Positions 15,373 to 26,523 of a stretch of DNA of 39,856 nt are shown one piece after another. Each line of letters starts with the position of its first letter. The first letter of the stretch is position 1. A program made the translations under genes and the position numbers. A model generated the notes under the pieces. The model was not told where the DNA came from. It was given only the letters and a program-made list of their open reading frames with translations, and did not search any database. Location: NCBI GenBank assembly GCA_017305595.1, contig JAFKKL010000060.1, positions 1-39,856 of the forward strand. The letters are read 5' to 3'. Source of the stretch: Hyphomicrobiales bacterium (GTDB lineage Bacteria; Pseudomonadota; Alphaproteobacteria; Rhizobiales; Xanthobacteraceae).

Positions 15373-16596
15373 ATGAGACGAGTTGTCGTCACCGGGATGG
15401 GGATTGTCTCATCGATCGGAAACAACACTCAGGAAGTGCTGGCGAGTCTCTACGAGGCAAAGCCCGGCATCTCACGCGCGGAGAAATATGCCGAACTGGG
15501 ATTCCGCTCGCAGGTGCAGGGCGCGCCGACGCTCGATCCCGAAGGCATGATCGATCGCCGCGCCATGCGGTTCCTCGCGCAAGGCGGCGTCTGGAATCAC
15601 ATCGCGATGGAGCAGGCGATCCGCGATTCCGGGCTTGAGCCGTCCGACGTTTCCAACGAACGCACCGGCATCATCATGGGCTCCGGCGGTCCTTCGACGC
15701 GCACCATTGTCGAGGGCGCCGACATCGCCCGCAGCAAAGGCCCGAAACGCGTCGGCCCGTTCGCGGTGCCGAAGGCGATGTCGTCGACCGCGTCCGCAAC
15801 GCTCGCCACCTGGTTCAAGATCAAGGGCGTCAACTACTCGATCTCGTCGGCCTGCGCGACCTCGAACCACTGCATCGGCAACGCTTACGAGACCATTCAA
15901 TGGGGCAAGCAGGATATCGTCTTCGCCGGCGGCTCTGAAGAACTGGACTGGACGCTGTCGGTGTTCTTCGACGCCATGGGCGCGATGTCCTCGAAGTACA
16001 ACGACACGCCGAGCGTTGCGTCGCGTGCCTATGACGTCAACCGCGACGGCTTCGTCATCGCCGGCGGCGCCGGCGTGCTGGTGCTGGAAGAACTCGAACA
16101 CGCCAAGGCGCGCGGCGCGCGCATTTACGGCGAGATCATCGGCTACGGCGCGACCTCGGACGGCTACGACATGGTGGCGCCGTCGGGCGAGGGCGCCGAG
16201 CGCTGCATGAGGATGGCGATGTCGACGGTGAAGGGGCCGGTGGATTACATCAATCCGCACGCCACCTCGACGCCGGCCGGCGATCCTCCGGAAATCGAGG
16301 CGATCCGAAAGGTGTTCGGCAATGAGAACAAGTGCCCGCCGATCTCCGCGACGAAGTCGCTGACCGGCCATTCGCTCGGTGCGACCGGCGTTCAGGAAGC
16401 GATCTATTCGCTGCTGATGATGAACAACGGCTTCATCTGCGAAAGCGCCAACATCCAGGAACTCGATCCGCTGTTCGCCGACATGCCGATCGCGCGCAAG
16501 CGCATCGACAACGCCAAGGTCGGCACCGTGCTCTCCAATTCGTTCGGCTTCGGTGGCACCAACGCAACGCTGGTGTTCAAGCGGCTGGACGCGTGA
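15373..16596 (+). CDS. fabB: 3-oxoacyl-[acyl-carrier-protein] synthase I FabB
   Basis: Condensing enzyme that elongates cis-3-decenoyl-ACP in unsaturated fatty-acid synthesis. Its 407 residues show the thiolase-fold catalytic triad: Cys161 in SISSACATS, His296 in [15 protein letters not shown], and His333 in [18 protein letters not shown] with the conserved Lys328. It starts [19 protein letters not shown] 15373 has GAGG upstream. Partnering with fabA makes FabB rather than FabF the right call. Confidence 0.97.
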   Translation: MRRVVVTGMGIVSSIGNNTQEVLASLYEAKPGISRAEKYAELGFRSQVQGAPTLDPEGMIDRRAMRFLAQGGVWNHIAMEQAIRDSGLEPSDVSNERTGIIMGSGGPSTRTIVEGADIARSKGPKRVGPFAVPKAMSSTASATLATWFKIKGVNYSISSACATSNHCIGNAYETIQWGKQDIVFAGGSEELDWTLSVFFDAMGAMSSKYNDTPSVASRAYDVNRDGFVIAGGAGVLVLEELEHAKARGARIYGEIIGYGATSDGYDMVAPSGEGAERCMRMAMSTVKGPVDYINPHATSTPAGDPPEIEAIRKVFGNENKCPPISATKSLTGHSLGATGVQEAIYSLLMMNNGFICESANIQELDPLFADMPIARKRIDNAKVGTVLSNSFGFGGTNATLVFKRLDA

Positions 16597-16641
16597 GGTC
16601 GCGCGCGTCGATCCGATGATCGCGGTGCAAAACGTTTTCGT

Positions 16642-16735
16642 GTCATGGCCGGATTTGTTCCGGCCATCCACGCCTTCAATCATCCAGTCCACGTTCGATG
16701 GACCTGGATGTCCGGCACGAGGCCGGGCATGACGG
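16642..16735. repeat. GTCATGGCCGG-type palindromic repeat between fabB and fabI
   Basis: The arms are GTCATGGCCGG at the left and CCGGGCATGACGG at the right. Inner pairs are GGCCGGA / TCCGGCC and CATCCAGTCCA / TGGACCTGGATG. It is related to 1347-1420. The right end runs directly into GGAG (16734-16737), the probable Shine-Dalgarno of fabI. Confidence 0.8.
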
Positions 16736-16743
16736 AGCACTCC

Positions 16744-17541
16744 ATGACACAACTGATGCAAGGCAAGCGCGGTCTCATCATGGGAGTCGCGAACGATCAC
16801 TCGATCGCGTGGGGCATTGCCAAGACGCTTCACGCCCACGGCGCCGAACTCGCTTTCACCTACCAGGGCGACGCGCTCGGCAAACGCGTCAAGCCGCTCG
16901 CTGAAACGCTCGGCTCGAAACTGGTGCTGCCGTGTGATGTAGAGGATATCGCCAGCGTCGATTCAGTGTTCGCGGCGCTCAAAGAGAACTGGGGCTCGCT
17001 CGATTTCCTCGTCCATGCCATCGGCTTCTCCGACAAGAACGAATTGAAAGGCCGCTACGCCGACACCAGCCGCGAAAATTTCTCGCGCACCATGGTGATC
17101 TCGTGTTTCTCCTTCACCGAAGTCGCCAAGCGCGCGGCGGAGATGATGCCGAACGGCGGCTCGATTATCACGCTGACCTTCGGTGGTTCGACGCGCGTGA
17201 TGCCGAACTACAACGTGATGGGCGTGGCCAAGGCGGCGCTGGAAGCCTCGACGCGTTATCTCGCCGCCGATTTCGGCCGGCAAGGCATTCGCGTCAATGC
17301 GATCTCGGCCGGTCCGGTGCGCACGCTCGCAGGTTCGGGGATCGGCGACGCGCGGGCGATGTTCGCGTTCCAGCAGAAGCATTCGCCGCTCGGCCGCGGC
17401 GTGACGCTCGACGAACTCGGCGGCACCGCGCTGTATTTCCTGTCGGACCTCTCCGGCGGCGTCACCGGCGAAATTCACTTCGTCGATTCCGGTTACAATG
17501 TCATCTCGATGCCGCATCCGGACGAATTGAAGGGCGAGTAA
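16744..17541 (+). CDS. fabI: enoyl-[acyl-carrier-protein] reductase (NADH) FabI
   Basis: Last reductive step of each fatty-acid elongation cycle and the target of triclosan-type inhibitors. The 265-residue SDR protein shows GKRGLIMGVANDHSIAWGIA (cofactor loop), DFLVHAIGFSDK, and the FabI active site Y156-x6-K163 in MPNYNVMGVAKAALEAS. RYLAADFGRQGIRVNAISAGPVRT and GEIHFVDSGYN follow. ATG 16744 has GGAG six bases upstream; the frame extends back through the repeat to 16645 without family similarity. It follows fabB by 147 bases. Confidence 0.96.
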   Translation: MTQLMQGKRGLIMGVANDHSIAWGIAKTLHAHGAELAFTYQGDALGKRVKPLAETLGSKLVLPCDVEDIASVDSVFAALKENWGSLDFLVHAIGFSDKNELKGRYADTSRENFSRTMVISCFSFTEVAKRAAEMMPNGGSIITLTFGGSTRVMPNYNVMGVAKAALEASTRYLAADFGRQGIRVNAISAGPVRTLAGSGIGDARAMFAFQQKHSPLGRGVTLDELGGTALYFLSDLSGGVTGEIHFVDSGYNVISMPHPDELKGE

Positions 17542-17553
17542 ATCAACCACCAT

Positions 17554-17692
17554 GGTCGTCCCCGCGAAGGCGGGGACCCAGACGCCCTGTCTTGATCGGT
17601 TTTTCAGAGGTTGTCGCAGAGGAGTTTTTTACTCCTTCATCGGACAACCGTTTGCACTGGGGCTCTGGGTCCCCGCCTTCGCGGGGACGACG
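17554..17692. repeat. GTCGTCCCCGC family palindromic repeat, copy 2
   Basis: Left arm GGTCGTCCCCGCGAAGGCGG and right arm CCGCCTTCGCGGGGACGACG are reverse complements around ~100 bases. The right arm is preceded by CTCTGGGTCCCC. It sits between convergent fabI and the GST gene, ending 11 bases before the GST stop. The internal segment differs from that of copies 1, 3 and 4. Confidence 0.85.
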
Positions 17693-17702
17693 CCACAGCT
17701 TG

Positions 17703-18299
17703 TTACCCCGCCGCGATTTTCTCGGCGCGCTGGAAGGCGGGCCGCGCCGCGCAGGCATCGAGATAGCGGTCGAGGGCCGGGCGGGACGGCACCATCTTGA
17801 ACAGCCGGATCGCGAAATTCATGCCGGAGCCGATCGCGATATCGGCGGCAGAAAACGTATCGCCAAGCAGCCACGGTCCCTTGTCCAGCGCCTGCTCAAG
17901 CACGTCGAACACCTGCGCAGTGCTGCCCCATGCGGCGCTCATCGGGGGAATTTCGAGTTTGGTGTAGGCTTGCAGGATGGCGGGCTCGATACAGCTCGGC
18001 GCGAAGAACAGCCATTGCAGGTATTTGCCGCGCTTCGCATCGTCGAGCGCCGGCGCCAGTTTCGCATCGGAATAACGATCGGCGACGTAAGCGCAGATCG
18101 CGGCGGATTCGGCGATGGCGACATCACCGTCCTTCAACGCCGGCACCTTGCCCATCGGATTGACCGCGAGAAATTCCGGCGACTTCTGCGCGCCGGTGGA
18201 AATGTCGGTCAGCACGCGCTCGTAGGGCTGCTCGGTTTCCTCCAGCAGCCACAACGTGGTGAAGGAGCGCGAGCGCGGCGACCAGTAGAGTTTCAGCAT
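17703..18299 (-). CDS. glutathione S-transferase family protein
   Basis: Cytoplasmic two-domain GST of 198 residues. The N-terminal thioredoxin-like part has LYWSPRSRSFTTLWLLEE (Ser-rich active-site loop), NPMGKVPALKDGD with the cis-Pro, and AIAESAAICAYVAD that binds the glutathione glutamyl group. The helical C-terminal domain has the N-capping motif LLGDTFSAADIAIG. The substrate is unknown. It is a stand-alone gene downstream of pnp but behind the pnp terminator. Confidence 0.9.
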   Translation of the reverse strand: MLKLYWSPRSRSFTTLWLLEETEQPYERVLTDISTGAQKSPEFLAVNPMGKVPALKDGDVAIAESAAICAYVADRYSDAKLAPALDDAKRGKYLQWLFFAPSCIEPAILQAYTKLEIPPMSAAWGSTAQVFDVLEQALDKGPWLLGDTFSAADIAIGSGMNFAIRLFKMVPSRPALDRYLDACAARPAFQRAEKIAAG

Positions 18300-18378
18300 G
18301 GGTGCGACCTGTCATCGTGAACGGGATTGTCGAGGAGGATGCCCACGATGATGGCCGAACATGGAGACTTTGTGAACG

Positions 18379-18481
18379 CCGTCACCCTGAGGTGCTGGCG
18401 CGTAGCGACAGCCTCGAAGGGCGACGGCGGTGCACTCCACCATCCTTCGAGGCGCGCAAGAGCGCGCACCTCAGGATGACG
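18379..18481. repeat. CTGAGGTG...CACCTCAGGATGACG repeat, copy 2
   Basis: CCGTCACCCTGAGGTGC at the left is complementary to GCACCTCAGGATGACG at the right, with an inner CCTCGAAGG / CCTTCGAGG pair. It is the same family as 10116-10208. It lies between the pnp terminator and the GST start. Confidence 0.8.
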
Positions 18482-18499
18482 ATATCGCACACCCAAACA

Positions 18500-18527
18500 A
18501 AAAGGGCGGCCGCGAGGCCGCCCTTTT
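18500..18527 (-). terminator. strong intrinsic terminator of the rimP-pnp superoperon
   Basis: AAAAGGGCGGCC (18500-18511) and GGCCGCCCTTTT (18516-18527) form a perfect 12-bp stem with a GCGA loop. On the minus strand it is followed by TTTTTGTTT. It lies 22 bases past the pnp stop. Confidence 0.92.
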
Positions 18528-18549
18528 CGATTCATCATAGCGTCGGCGT

Positions 18550-20707
<2,158 letters not shown>

Positions 20708-20794
20708 GTGATTTTCTTTCATGGTTCGTCGGACGGCTGGGAGCCTCAAAGCACGAAAGCCATGCGCAAGACGGCGGGACGCTGTCCGCGGCAG

Positions 20795-20813
20795 ATGCTG
20801 CATGGTGCAGCAT
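20795..20813 (-). other. 8-bp perfect hairpin upstream of pnp
   Basis: ATGCTGCA (20795-20802) and TGCAGCAT (20806-20813) pair perfectly around a three-base loop. It lies ~90 bases before the pnp start, within the expected pnp leader. There is no T-run, so an RNA-processing or stability role is more likely than termination; this is inference. Confidence 0.45.
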
Positions 20814-20982
20814 GTCCGCGAAACCAGCGTCCGGCGATCCTGCCATGGCTCTGGTGTCTTGAATGGCGTCCATCCTTCCGATGGTGCGGGCGAAGCGATC
20901 GTCCTGCGATCGCAGCCATTGGCCCGCGCGACGGGCGCCTCGCCCGTCATTGCCCAGCCGCCGGATTGCTGCTGGGTTCGGC

Positions 20983-21008
20983 ATGTGGATGCGTGAAAGC
21001 ATCCACAT
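20983..21008 (-). other. 10-bp perfect hairpin after rpsO
   Basis: ATGTGGATGC (20983-20992) and GCATCCACAT (20999-21008) form a perfect stem with a six-base loop, about 90 bases downstream of the rpsO stop on the minus strand. There is no downstream T-run, so it is not a standard intrinsic terminator. It may mark the rpsO mRNA 3' end or an RNase III site. Confidence 0.5.
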
Positions 21009-21097
21009 CAAGTGATGCGCGTCCCCGATCTCTGATTGCGAAGCAAAACGAGGGAAGGGACCGCGCCAAGTGCGCGCGTCAACCGCGCGATCTCCGC

Positions 21098-21367
21098 TCA
21101 GCGACGGATGTTGTGCTTCTCGAGCATCGCCTTGTAGCGCGCCTCGTCCTTCTTCTTGACGTAGTCGAGGAGCGAGCGGCGGGTGGAGACGAGCTTCAGG
21201 AGGCCGCGGCGCGAATGATTGTCCTTGCCGTGGGTCTTGAAGTGCTCGGTGAGGTTGGCAATGCGTTCCGACAGGATCGCGACCTGCACCTCTGGCGAAC
21301 CGGTATCGCCGGCCTTGTTGGCATTGGTCTTGATGACTTCCGCTTTGCGTTCTGCGGTAATCGACAT
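21098..21367 (-). CDS. rpsO: 30S ribosomal protein S15
   Basis: 89-residue primary 16S rRNA-binding protein of the 30S platform. The product begins [20 protein letters not shown] and contains [20 protein letters not shown] and [20 protein letters not shown], all diagnostic of S15. Length is exact. ATG 21367 begins two bases after the truB stop, and its Shine-Dalgarno (GAAAGAG) lies inside the truB 3' end, so translation is probably coupled. pnp follows after 390 bases. Confidence 0.98.
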   Translation of the reverse strand: MSITAERKAEVIKTNANKAGDTGSPEVQVAILSERIANLTEHFKTHGKDNHSRRGLLKLVSTRRSLLDYVKKKDEARYKAMLEKHNIRR

Positions 21368-21369
21368 CG

Positions 21370-22479
21370 TCACACTCTTTCGTTGTTGTTGCGGCCGGCG
21401 CTGGCAGTCAGCCCGGACAGGTTGAAGACGCGCTTGGGGATGAGTTCGCCATTGCCCAGCTCGGCGAGGGCCAAAAGCCGGCCTGCCACCGTGACATAGA
21501 CTGTGCCGCTGCAATTGGGCGCATCCCGTCCGCGCAACAAAACGGCCTGGCCCCGATGGAGCCTTGCCGCATCCGCCCGTGTGACGGCCAGTGCCGGGAT
21601 GTCGTCCAGCGCTGTCTCAACGTGCAGTAGCGCGTCGGCGAGGCTACCCTCGCCAGACGCGGCTCTATCGCACAAAGCCTCCAATTCCGCCAGCGGAATC
21701 ATGTCGGCCTCGTCGAAGGGGCCGACCAGCGTGCGGCGCAACGCGCTGATATGGCCGTAACAGCCGAGCAGGCGGCCGATGTCGCGGGCCAGCGCCCGCA
21801 CATAAGTGCCTTTGCCACATTCCGCCTCGAACACCGAATGGGAGCTATCCGGTTGTTCGACAAGGACTAATTCGTGAATCTCGACCGGGCGCGGCTTCAG
21901 TTCCACGACCTCGCCGTCGCGCGCGAGGTCATAGGCGCGCTCGCCCTGTACCTTGATCGCGGAATACTGCGGCGGGATCTGCTCGATGACGCCGGTGAAG
22001 CGCGGCAGCAGCGCCTGGATGGCGTCGGAGGTGGGGCGGGCGTCGCTGGTGTGCGTCACGCGGCCCTCGGTGTCGTCGGTGTCGCGCTCCTCGCCCCAGG
22101 TCACCGTGAAGCGGTAGCGCTTGCGGCCGTCCATCACGAACGGAACCGTCTTGGTGGCCTCGCCGAGCGCGATCGGAAGGCCGCCGGAGGCCAGCGGATC
22201 GAGGGTGCCGGCGTGGCCGGCGCGCTTGGCGTTGAATAGCCGCTTGATCACCGCGACCGCCTGCGTCGAGGTCATGCCGATCGGCTTGTCGAGCACGATC
22301 CAGCCATGGACGTCGCGGCGGTTGCGCTTCTGCTGGCCGCCCTGCCGCTGCGGCTTGTCGGCGCGCGGATCATTGGTGGCGCGCATCCGCTCCGGCGAGG
22401 GACCGGAATTATTTTCAGCAACGAGGTGCGGATCGATGTTTTTGGCGGCGACGGCGTCGTCTGGCGAGGTCACTGTCAT
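21370..22479 (-). CDS. truB: tRNA pseudouridine(55) synthase TruB
   Basis: Makes pseudouridine 55 in the T-loop of tRNAs. The 369 residues include [17 protein letters not shown], the catalytic loop [18 protein letters not shown] (Asp94), [19 protein letters not shown] and [16 protein letters not shown], plus a C-terminal PUA-like region. An unusual N-terminal extension of ~55 polar residues (rich in Gln, Arg, Lys and Pro) precedes the core and is probably disordered. ATG 22479 overlaps the rbfA stop as ATGA, which supports this start and translational coupling. Confidence 0.95.
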   Translation of the reverse strand: MTVTSPDDAVAAKNIDPHLVAENNSGPSPERMRATNDPRADKPQRQGGQQKRNRRDVHGWIVLDKPIGMTSTQAVAVIKRLFNAKRAGHAGTLDPLASGGLPIALGEATKTVPFVMDGRKRYRFTVTWGEERDTDDTEGRVTHTSDARPTSDAIQALLPRFTGVIEQIPPQYSAIKVQGERAYDLARDGEVVELKPRPVEIHELVLVEQPDSSHSVFEAECGKGTYVRALARDIGRLLGCYGHISALRRTLVGPFDEADMIPLAELEALCDRAASGEGSLADALLHVETALDDIPALAVTRADAARLHRGQAVLLRGRDAPNCSGTVYVTVAGRLLALAELGNGELIPKRVFNLSGLTASAGRNNNERV

Positions 22480-22892
22480 TCACTTTCGTTCGAATCGGAT
22501 TTGAGGTCGCGCTGTACCGCGGGTGTTCGCAATAGCTTCTCGATCCGTTCCGCTTCGTCGAATCGGTCGTCAACGCGGAAGCGAAGATCAGGCGCAAATT
22601 TTAAGTTAACGCGCCGCGCCACCTCGCCGCGCAGAAACTTCTTGTTGCGATCGAGCGCGGCGATCACCGCGTCCATATCGTTGCCGCCGAGCGGCATCAC
22701 ATAGATGGTTGCGAGCTTGAGGTCCGGCGACATCCGCACTTCGGGGATGGTGACGATGTGACTCTCGAGATCGGGATCGTGCACGTCGCCATGCGCGAGA
22801 ATTTCCGCGATGGCATGGCGCACGGTTTCGCCGACGCGCAACTGGCGCTGCGAACCGCCGGGATGTTTTGCGGGTTGATGATGGCGAGCCAT
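22476..22892 (-). CDS. rbfA: 30S ribosome-binding factor RbfA
   Basis: Late 30S assembly factor that acts near the 16S 5' helix. The 138-residue product has the RbfA KH fold: [62 protein letters not shown] and a final helix [10 protein letters not shown]. Its stop overlaps the truB start. It is separated from infB by 225 bases that contain a palindromic repeat. Confidence 0.95.
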   Translation of the reverse strand: MARHHQPAKHPGGSQRQLRVGETVRHAIAEILAHGDVHDPDLESHIVTIPEVRMSPDLKLATIYVMPLGGNDMDAVIAALDRNKKFLRGEVARRVNLKFAPDLRFRVDDRFDEAERIEKLLRTPAVQRDLKSDSNESE

Positions 22893-22955
22893 AGGAGGTC
22901 TTTCAAAACAGCTTTGTCACGGCGCTCAGCCGAGTTTGGTTTCCGACAGTTCCAG

Positions 22956-23066
22956 CCGTCATTCCGGAGCGCGAGTTCGAAGAACGAGCGAGTCCGGAAT
23001 CCATAACCACCACAGGGAGTATGGATTCCGGGCCTGCGCCTGAAGAAGGCGCATCCCGGAATGACG
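22956..23066. repeat. CCGTCATTCCGG palindromic repeat between infB and rbfA
   Basis: CCGTCATTCCGGAGCGCG at the left and GCGCATCCCGGAATGACG at the right are imperfect complements. An inner pair GGAATCCATA / TATGGATTCC is centred near 23010. It resembles the common GTCATTCCGGG repeats of Bradyrhizobium-type genomes. It interrupts the otherwise tight rimP-to-rpsO gene cluster. Confidence 0.75.
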
Positions 23067-23117
23067 CTTGAGAGTTCTGTTTGTTCTAAAGAACCAAGTT
23101 CGTTGTGAGATTTGGAC

Positions 23118-25736
23118 TCACAGCGAACGCTGGATCGTCTCCACGCGATAGCACTCGATGACGTCACCGACGCGCATGTCGTGGTAGCTTTCGAAGGCCA
23201 TGCCGCACTCTTGTCCGGACTGGACTTCCTTCACTTCGTCCTTGAACCGCTTCAGGGTCGACAGCTTGCCTTCGTGCACCACGACGTTGTCGCGGATCAG
23301 GCGCACGTTGGCGCCGCGCTCCACGGTGCCGTCGGTGACGCGGCAGCCGGCCACCTTGCCGACCTTGGAGATGTTGAACACCTCGAGGATCTGCGCGTTG
23401 CCGAGCATGGTTTCGCGCAAGGTCGGCGCGAGCAGGCCAGACATCGCCTTCTTCACGTCATCCACGAGGTCGTAGATGATGTTGTAGTAGCGGATCTCGA
23501 TGCCGTTGCGCTTGGCGAGCGCGGTGGCTTCCTTGTTGGCTCGCACCGAGAAACCGATGATCGCGGCGTTGAAGCCTTCGGCCAGCGTCACGTCGGATTC
23601 CGAAATGCCGCCGACGCCCGCATGCAGGATGCGCGCGGCGACTTCGTCGGTGCCGAGCTTTTCCAGCGAGCCGAGAATCGCTTCCAGCGAACCCTGCACG
23701 TCGGCCTTGATGACCAGCGGAAAGTCCTTGCGGCCGGTGGTCTTGAGCTGCGACATCATCTGCTCAAGCGAACCGCGCATGCCGGAGGCGCTGGCGGCGG
23801 CGTTCTCGCGCTTCTGATGCGCGCGATAGCTCGTGACCTGACGGGCGCGGGCTTCGTTCTCGACCACGGCGAGACGGTCGCCGGCTTCCGGCGGGCCGTT
23901 GAAGCCGAGCACTTCCACCGGCACCGAAGGACCGGCTTCCTCGATGGTTTCGCCCTGATCGGAAATCAGCGCGCGGACGCGACCCATTTCGGCGCCGGCG
24001 ACGATGATGTCGCCGACCCGCAGCGTGCCACGTTGCACCAGCACCGTCGCCACCGGACCACGGCCGCGATCAAGCTTGGCTTCGATCACCGTGCCTTCGG
24101 CCGGGCGCTGCGAATTGGTCTTGAGGTCGAGCAGTTCGGCCTGCAACGAGATCATCTCGAGCAGCTTGTCGAGATTGGTCTTGTTCTTGGCGGACACTTC
24201 GACATCGACGACGTCGCCGCCGAAGGATTCCACCTGCACGTCGTGTTGCAACAGTTCGGTGCGCACGCGCTCGGGCTTGGCTTCCGGCTTGTCGATCTTG
24301 TTGATCGCCACGATCATCGGCACCTTGGCCGCCTTGGCGTGGTTGATCGCTTCAATGGTCTGCGGCATCACGCCGTCGTCCGCCGCCACCACCAGGATGA
24401 CGATGTCGGTGAACTTGGCGCCGCGCGCGCGCATCGCGGTGAACGCGGCGTGGCCGGGCGTGTCGATGAAGGTGATCTTCTGGCCGCTGGTCGCGGCGAC
24501 CTGATAGGCGCCGATGTGCTGCGTGATGCCGCCGGCTTCGCCGGACACCACGTTGGCATGGCGTAGCGCGTCGAGCAGCGAGGTCTTGCCGTGGTCGACG
24601 TGACCCATCACGGTGACGACGGTCGAACGCGGCTCGGTGTCGGTCGAATCGTCGACGACATCGAACAGGCCTTCCTCGACGTCCGCGGCGGCGACGCGCT
24701 TGACGGTATGGCCGAGTTCTTCCGCGATCAGTTGCGCGGTGTCGGCGTCGATCACGTCGGTGATCTTGTGCATCGCGCCCTGCTTCATCAGCATGCGGAT
24801 GACATCCACCGCGCGCTCCGACATGCGGTTCGCGAGTTCCTGAATGGTGATCGCTTCGGGAATCGTCACCTCGCGGATCAGCTTTTCCTTCGGTTCGTTG
24901 GAGGCGTGACCCTTGAGGCGCTGGGTGCGGCGACGGAACGAAGCGATCGAACGCTCGCGCACGTCGTCGGCGTTGAGTGCGGTCACGACGGTGAGACGGC
25001 CGCGCTGCTTCTGCGGGCCGGGCTTCGCCGTCGGCTTCGGGGCGATCACCGGGCGCGCAGCGCCGCCGGGGCCACGGCGCACCTGGCGCGGACCTTCATC
25101 TTCGTCGCTGCCGTCGGCCGCAACGGCCCCCGGACGTGTGGTCGGGATCGGCGCGCGGGCCGTGGTCGTGGCGGGGCGTGCCGTCGTCGCGGCGGCCGGC
25201 TTGGCTTCCGCCTCGGCGCTCTTCTTGGCCTGAATTTCAGCCTTGCGCTTGGCTTCTTCCTCGAGCCGGTGGCGTTCTTCCTCGGCCTTGCGGCGGGCCT
25301 CGGCGGCTTCGCGCTCCTGCTGTTCGATGTATTCGCGGCTCTTGCGGCGCTCGGCCTCGGCCTCGGCGGCGCGGCGCTCCTCCTCCTCGCGGACGCGGGC
25401 ATCGGCCAGCGCGCTGGCGCGGGCACTGCGCTCATCCTCGGTCAGCGTGCGCAACACCACGCCGGAGCCGGCACGGCTCGGCGGGGTCGGACGCGACGGC
25501 GCGCGGGCTGGCGTCGCCGCCGGCTTCGCAACTGTGGGTTCAACCTTGGCAGGTTCGGTCGCCGGCGCATCGCCGCCGATGCGGCGCTTGCCGCGCTTCT
25601 CGACCACCACCTGCTTGGTACGGCCGTGGCTGAAACTCTGGCGCACGGTGCCCTGCTCGACGCGCGGCTTGAGCGTCAAGGTCTTGGTCGGGCTGACGCT
25701 CAAAGTCTTGTCGCCAGGATTCTTCGTATCAACCAT
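23118..25736 (-). CDS. infB: translation initiation factor IF-2
   Basis: GTPase that brings fMet-tRNA to the 30S subunit. The 872 residues start [20 protein letters not shown], followed by a charged, low-complexity region of ~150 residues (Glu/Arg/Ala coiled-coil, residues ~100-180) and a Pro/Ala linker. Then comes the conserved IF2 N2 domain (~290-350). G-domain motifs are G1 GHVDHGKT (378-385), G3 DTPGH (425-429) and G4 NKID (479-482). C-terminal domains end [13 protein letters not shown]...[15 protein letters not shown]. Length and layout are standard for alphaproteobacteria. It follows ylxR by 27 bases. Confidence 0.97.
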   Translation of the reverse strand: MVDTKNPGDKTLSVSPTKTLTLKPRVEQGTVRQSFSHGRTKQVVVEKRGKRRIGGDAPATEPAKVEPTVAKPAATPARAPSRPTPPSRAGSGVVLRTLTEDERSARASALADARVREEEERRAAEAEAERRKSREYIEQQEREAAEARRKAEEERHRLEEEAKRKAEIQAKKSAEAEAKPAAATTARPATTTARAPIPTTRPGAVAADGSDEDEGPRQVRRGPGGAARPVIAPKPTAKPGPQKQRGRLTVVTALNADDVRERSIASFRRRTQRLKGHASNEPKEKLIREVTIPEAITIQELANRMSERAVDVIRMLMKQGAMHKITDVIDADTAQLIAEELGHTVKRVAAADVEEGLFDVVDDSTDTEPRSTVVTVMGHVDHGKTSLLDALRHANVVSGEAGGITQHIGAYQVAATSGQKITFIDTPGHAAFTAMRARGAKFTDIVILVVAADDGVMPQTIEAINHAKAAKVPMIVAINKIDKPEAKPERVRTELLQHDVQVESFGGDVVDVEVSAKNKTNLDKLLEMISLQAELLDLKTNSQRPAEGTVIEAKLDRGRGPVATVLVQRGTLRVGDIIVAGAEMGRVRALISDQGETIEEAGPSVPVEVLGFNGPPEAGDRLAVVENEARARQVTSYRAHQKRENAAASASGMRGSLEQMMSQLKTTGRKDFPLVIKADVQGSLEAILGSLEKLGTDEVAARILHAGVGGISESDVTLAEGFNAAIIGFSVRANKEATALAKRNGIEIRYYNIIYDLVDDVKKAMSGLLAPTLRETMLGNAQILEVFNISKVGKVAGCRVTDGTVERGANVRLIRDNVVVHEGKLSTLKRFKDEVKEVQSGQECGMAFESYHDMRVGDVIECYRVETIQRSL

Positions 25737-25763
25737 ACAGCAGTCCCAATCTTCCTAGTCGTG

Positions 25764-26507
25764 TTACGGTGCGCGGTGCCGCGCGGGTCGTGTCTGCGAA
25801 TTCGCTGTCGTCTTGTCCGGTGCCGTCTTGCCGTCGGTTCCGCCGTCGTTTGCCATCCGGTATCGGACCAGGATCTGACTTCGCGACAGGAACGTTTTGC
25901 CGGCCGGGCCGGCGAGCACGGCAGCATGTATCACATTTGAGCGGCCAAGTGCCAAATCCAATTCTGCCGAGGTGAGCGCGGAAATGACCGGAATTGAGGT
26001 CATTTTGTCCCTGTCGTCAGGTATTTGGCGATTAGCTGCCATGAGTTTGGCGTCGAGCTTGCGAATACCGTCCTCGGCGCCGTCGCTGGCGTGCAGCAGA
26101 GCCACCGCCTGATGCCGGTCCAGCGCGTCTTCGACCTTGCCGAAACCCGCGACCACCAGGGAGGCCTTGGCGGCCATCGCCAGCGCCTCGACAACGCCGC
26201 GCGCCAACAGGCGTTCGGTGTCGTCGGCAAGCGAGGGGGCTGCCTTGACGTTCTTTTTGAAGCCACGGCTGAATAGCCCGCGCTTCGCCGCGTCGGCTAC
26301 CGCGCCATGCGTGGCCGTGACCCAGAGGCCGCGGCCGGGCAGTTTGCGTTTCAGGTCCGGCACCGCCGCGCCGTCGGGCGCGACGACGAAACGGATCAGT
26401 TCATCGACCGGCCGGACTTGCCGCGTGACCACGCACATCCGTTCGGTCCCCGGCTTTGCAGTCCGGGGGCCGTGATCGGGATCGGCCGGGTCGACGTGGG
26501 CAAGCAT
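25764..26507 (-). CDS. ylxR: YlxR (DUF448) RNA-binding protein with C-terminal L7Ae-like region
   Basis: 247 residues. The N-terminal ~80 form the YlxR fold found between nusA and infB: ERMCVVTRQVRPVDELIRFVVAPDG, LKRKLPGRGLWV, KRGLFSRGFKK. Residues ~95-190 (LLARGVVEALAMAAKASLVVAGFGKVEDAL, AVALLHASDGAEDGIRKL) look like the L7Ae-type RNA-binding domain fused to YlxR in alphaproteobacteria. The tail is basic and disordered. The precise role is uncertain; the position between nusA and infB is the main support for a transcription/ribosome function. The ATG at 26507 lies 16 bases after nusA. Confidence 0.88.
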   Translation of the reverse strand: MLAHVDPADPDHGPRTAKPGTERMCVVTRQVRPVDELIRFVVAPDGAAVPDLKRKLPGRGLWVTATHGAVADAAKRGLFSRGFKKNVKAAPSLADDTERLLARGVVEALAMAAKASLVVAGFGKVEDALDRHQAVALLHASDGAEDGIRKLDAKLMAANRQIPDDRDKMTSIPVISALTSAELDLALGRSNVIHAAVLAGPAGKTFLSRSQILVRYRMANDGGTDGKTAPDKTTANSQTRPARHRAP

Positions 26508-26523
26508 ACCGGTGACATACTCC

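Larger units (their letters stand above)
20708..21097. other. rpsO-pnp intergenic region
   Basis: 390 bases without a credible gene. It holds two strong hairpins (20795-20813 and 20983-21008, listed separately). In E. coli this interval contains the rpsO terminator, the pnp promoter and the RNase III site through which PNPase controls its own mRNA. I could not place a convincing pnp promoter. Confidence 0.6.
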
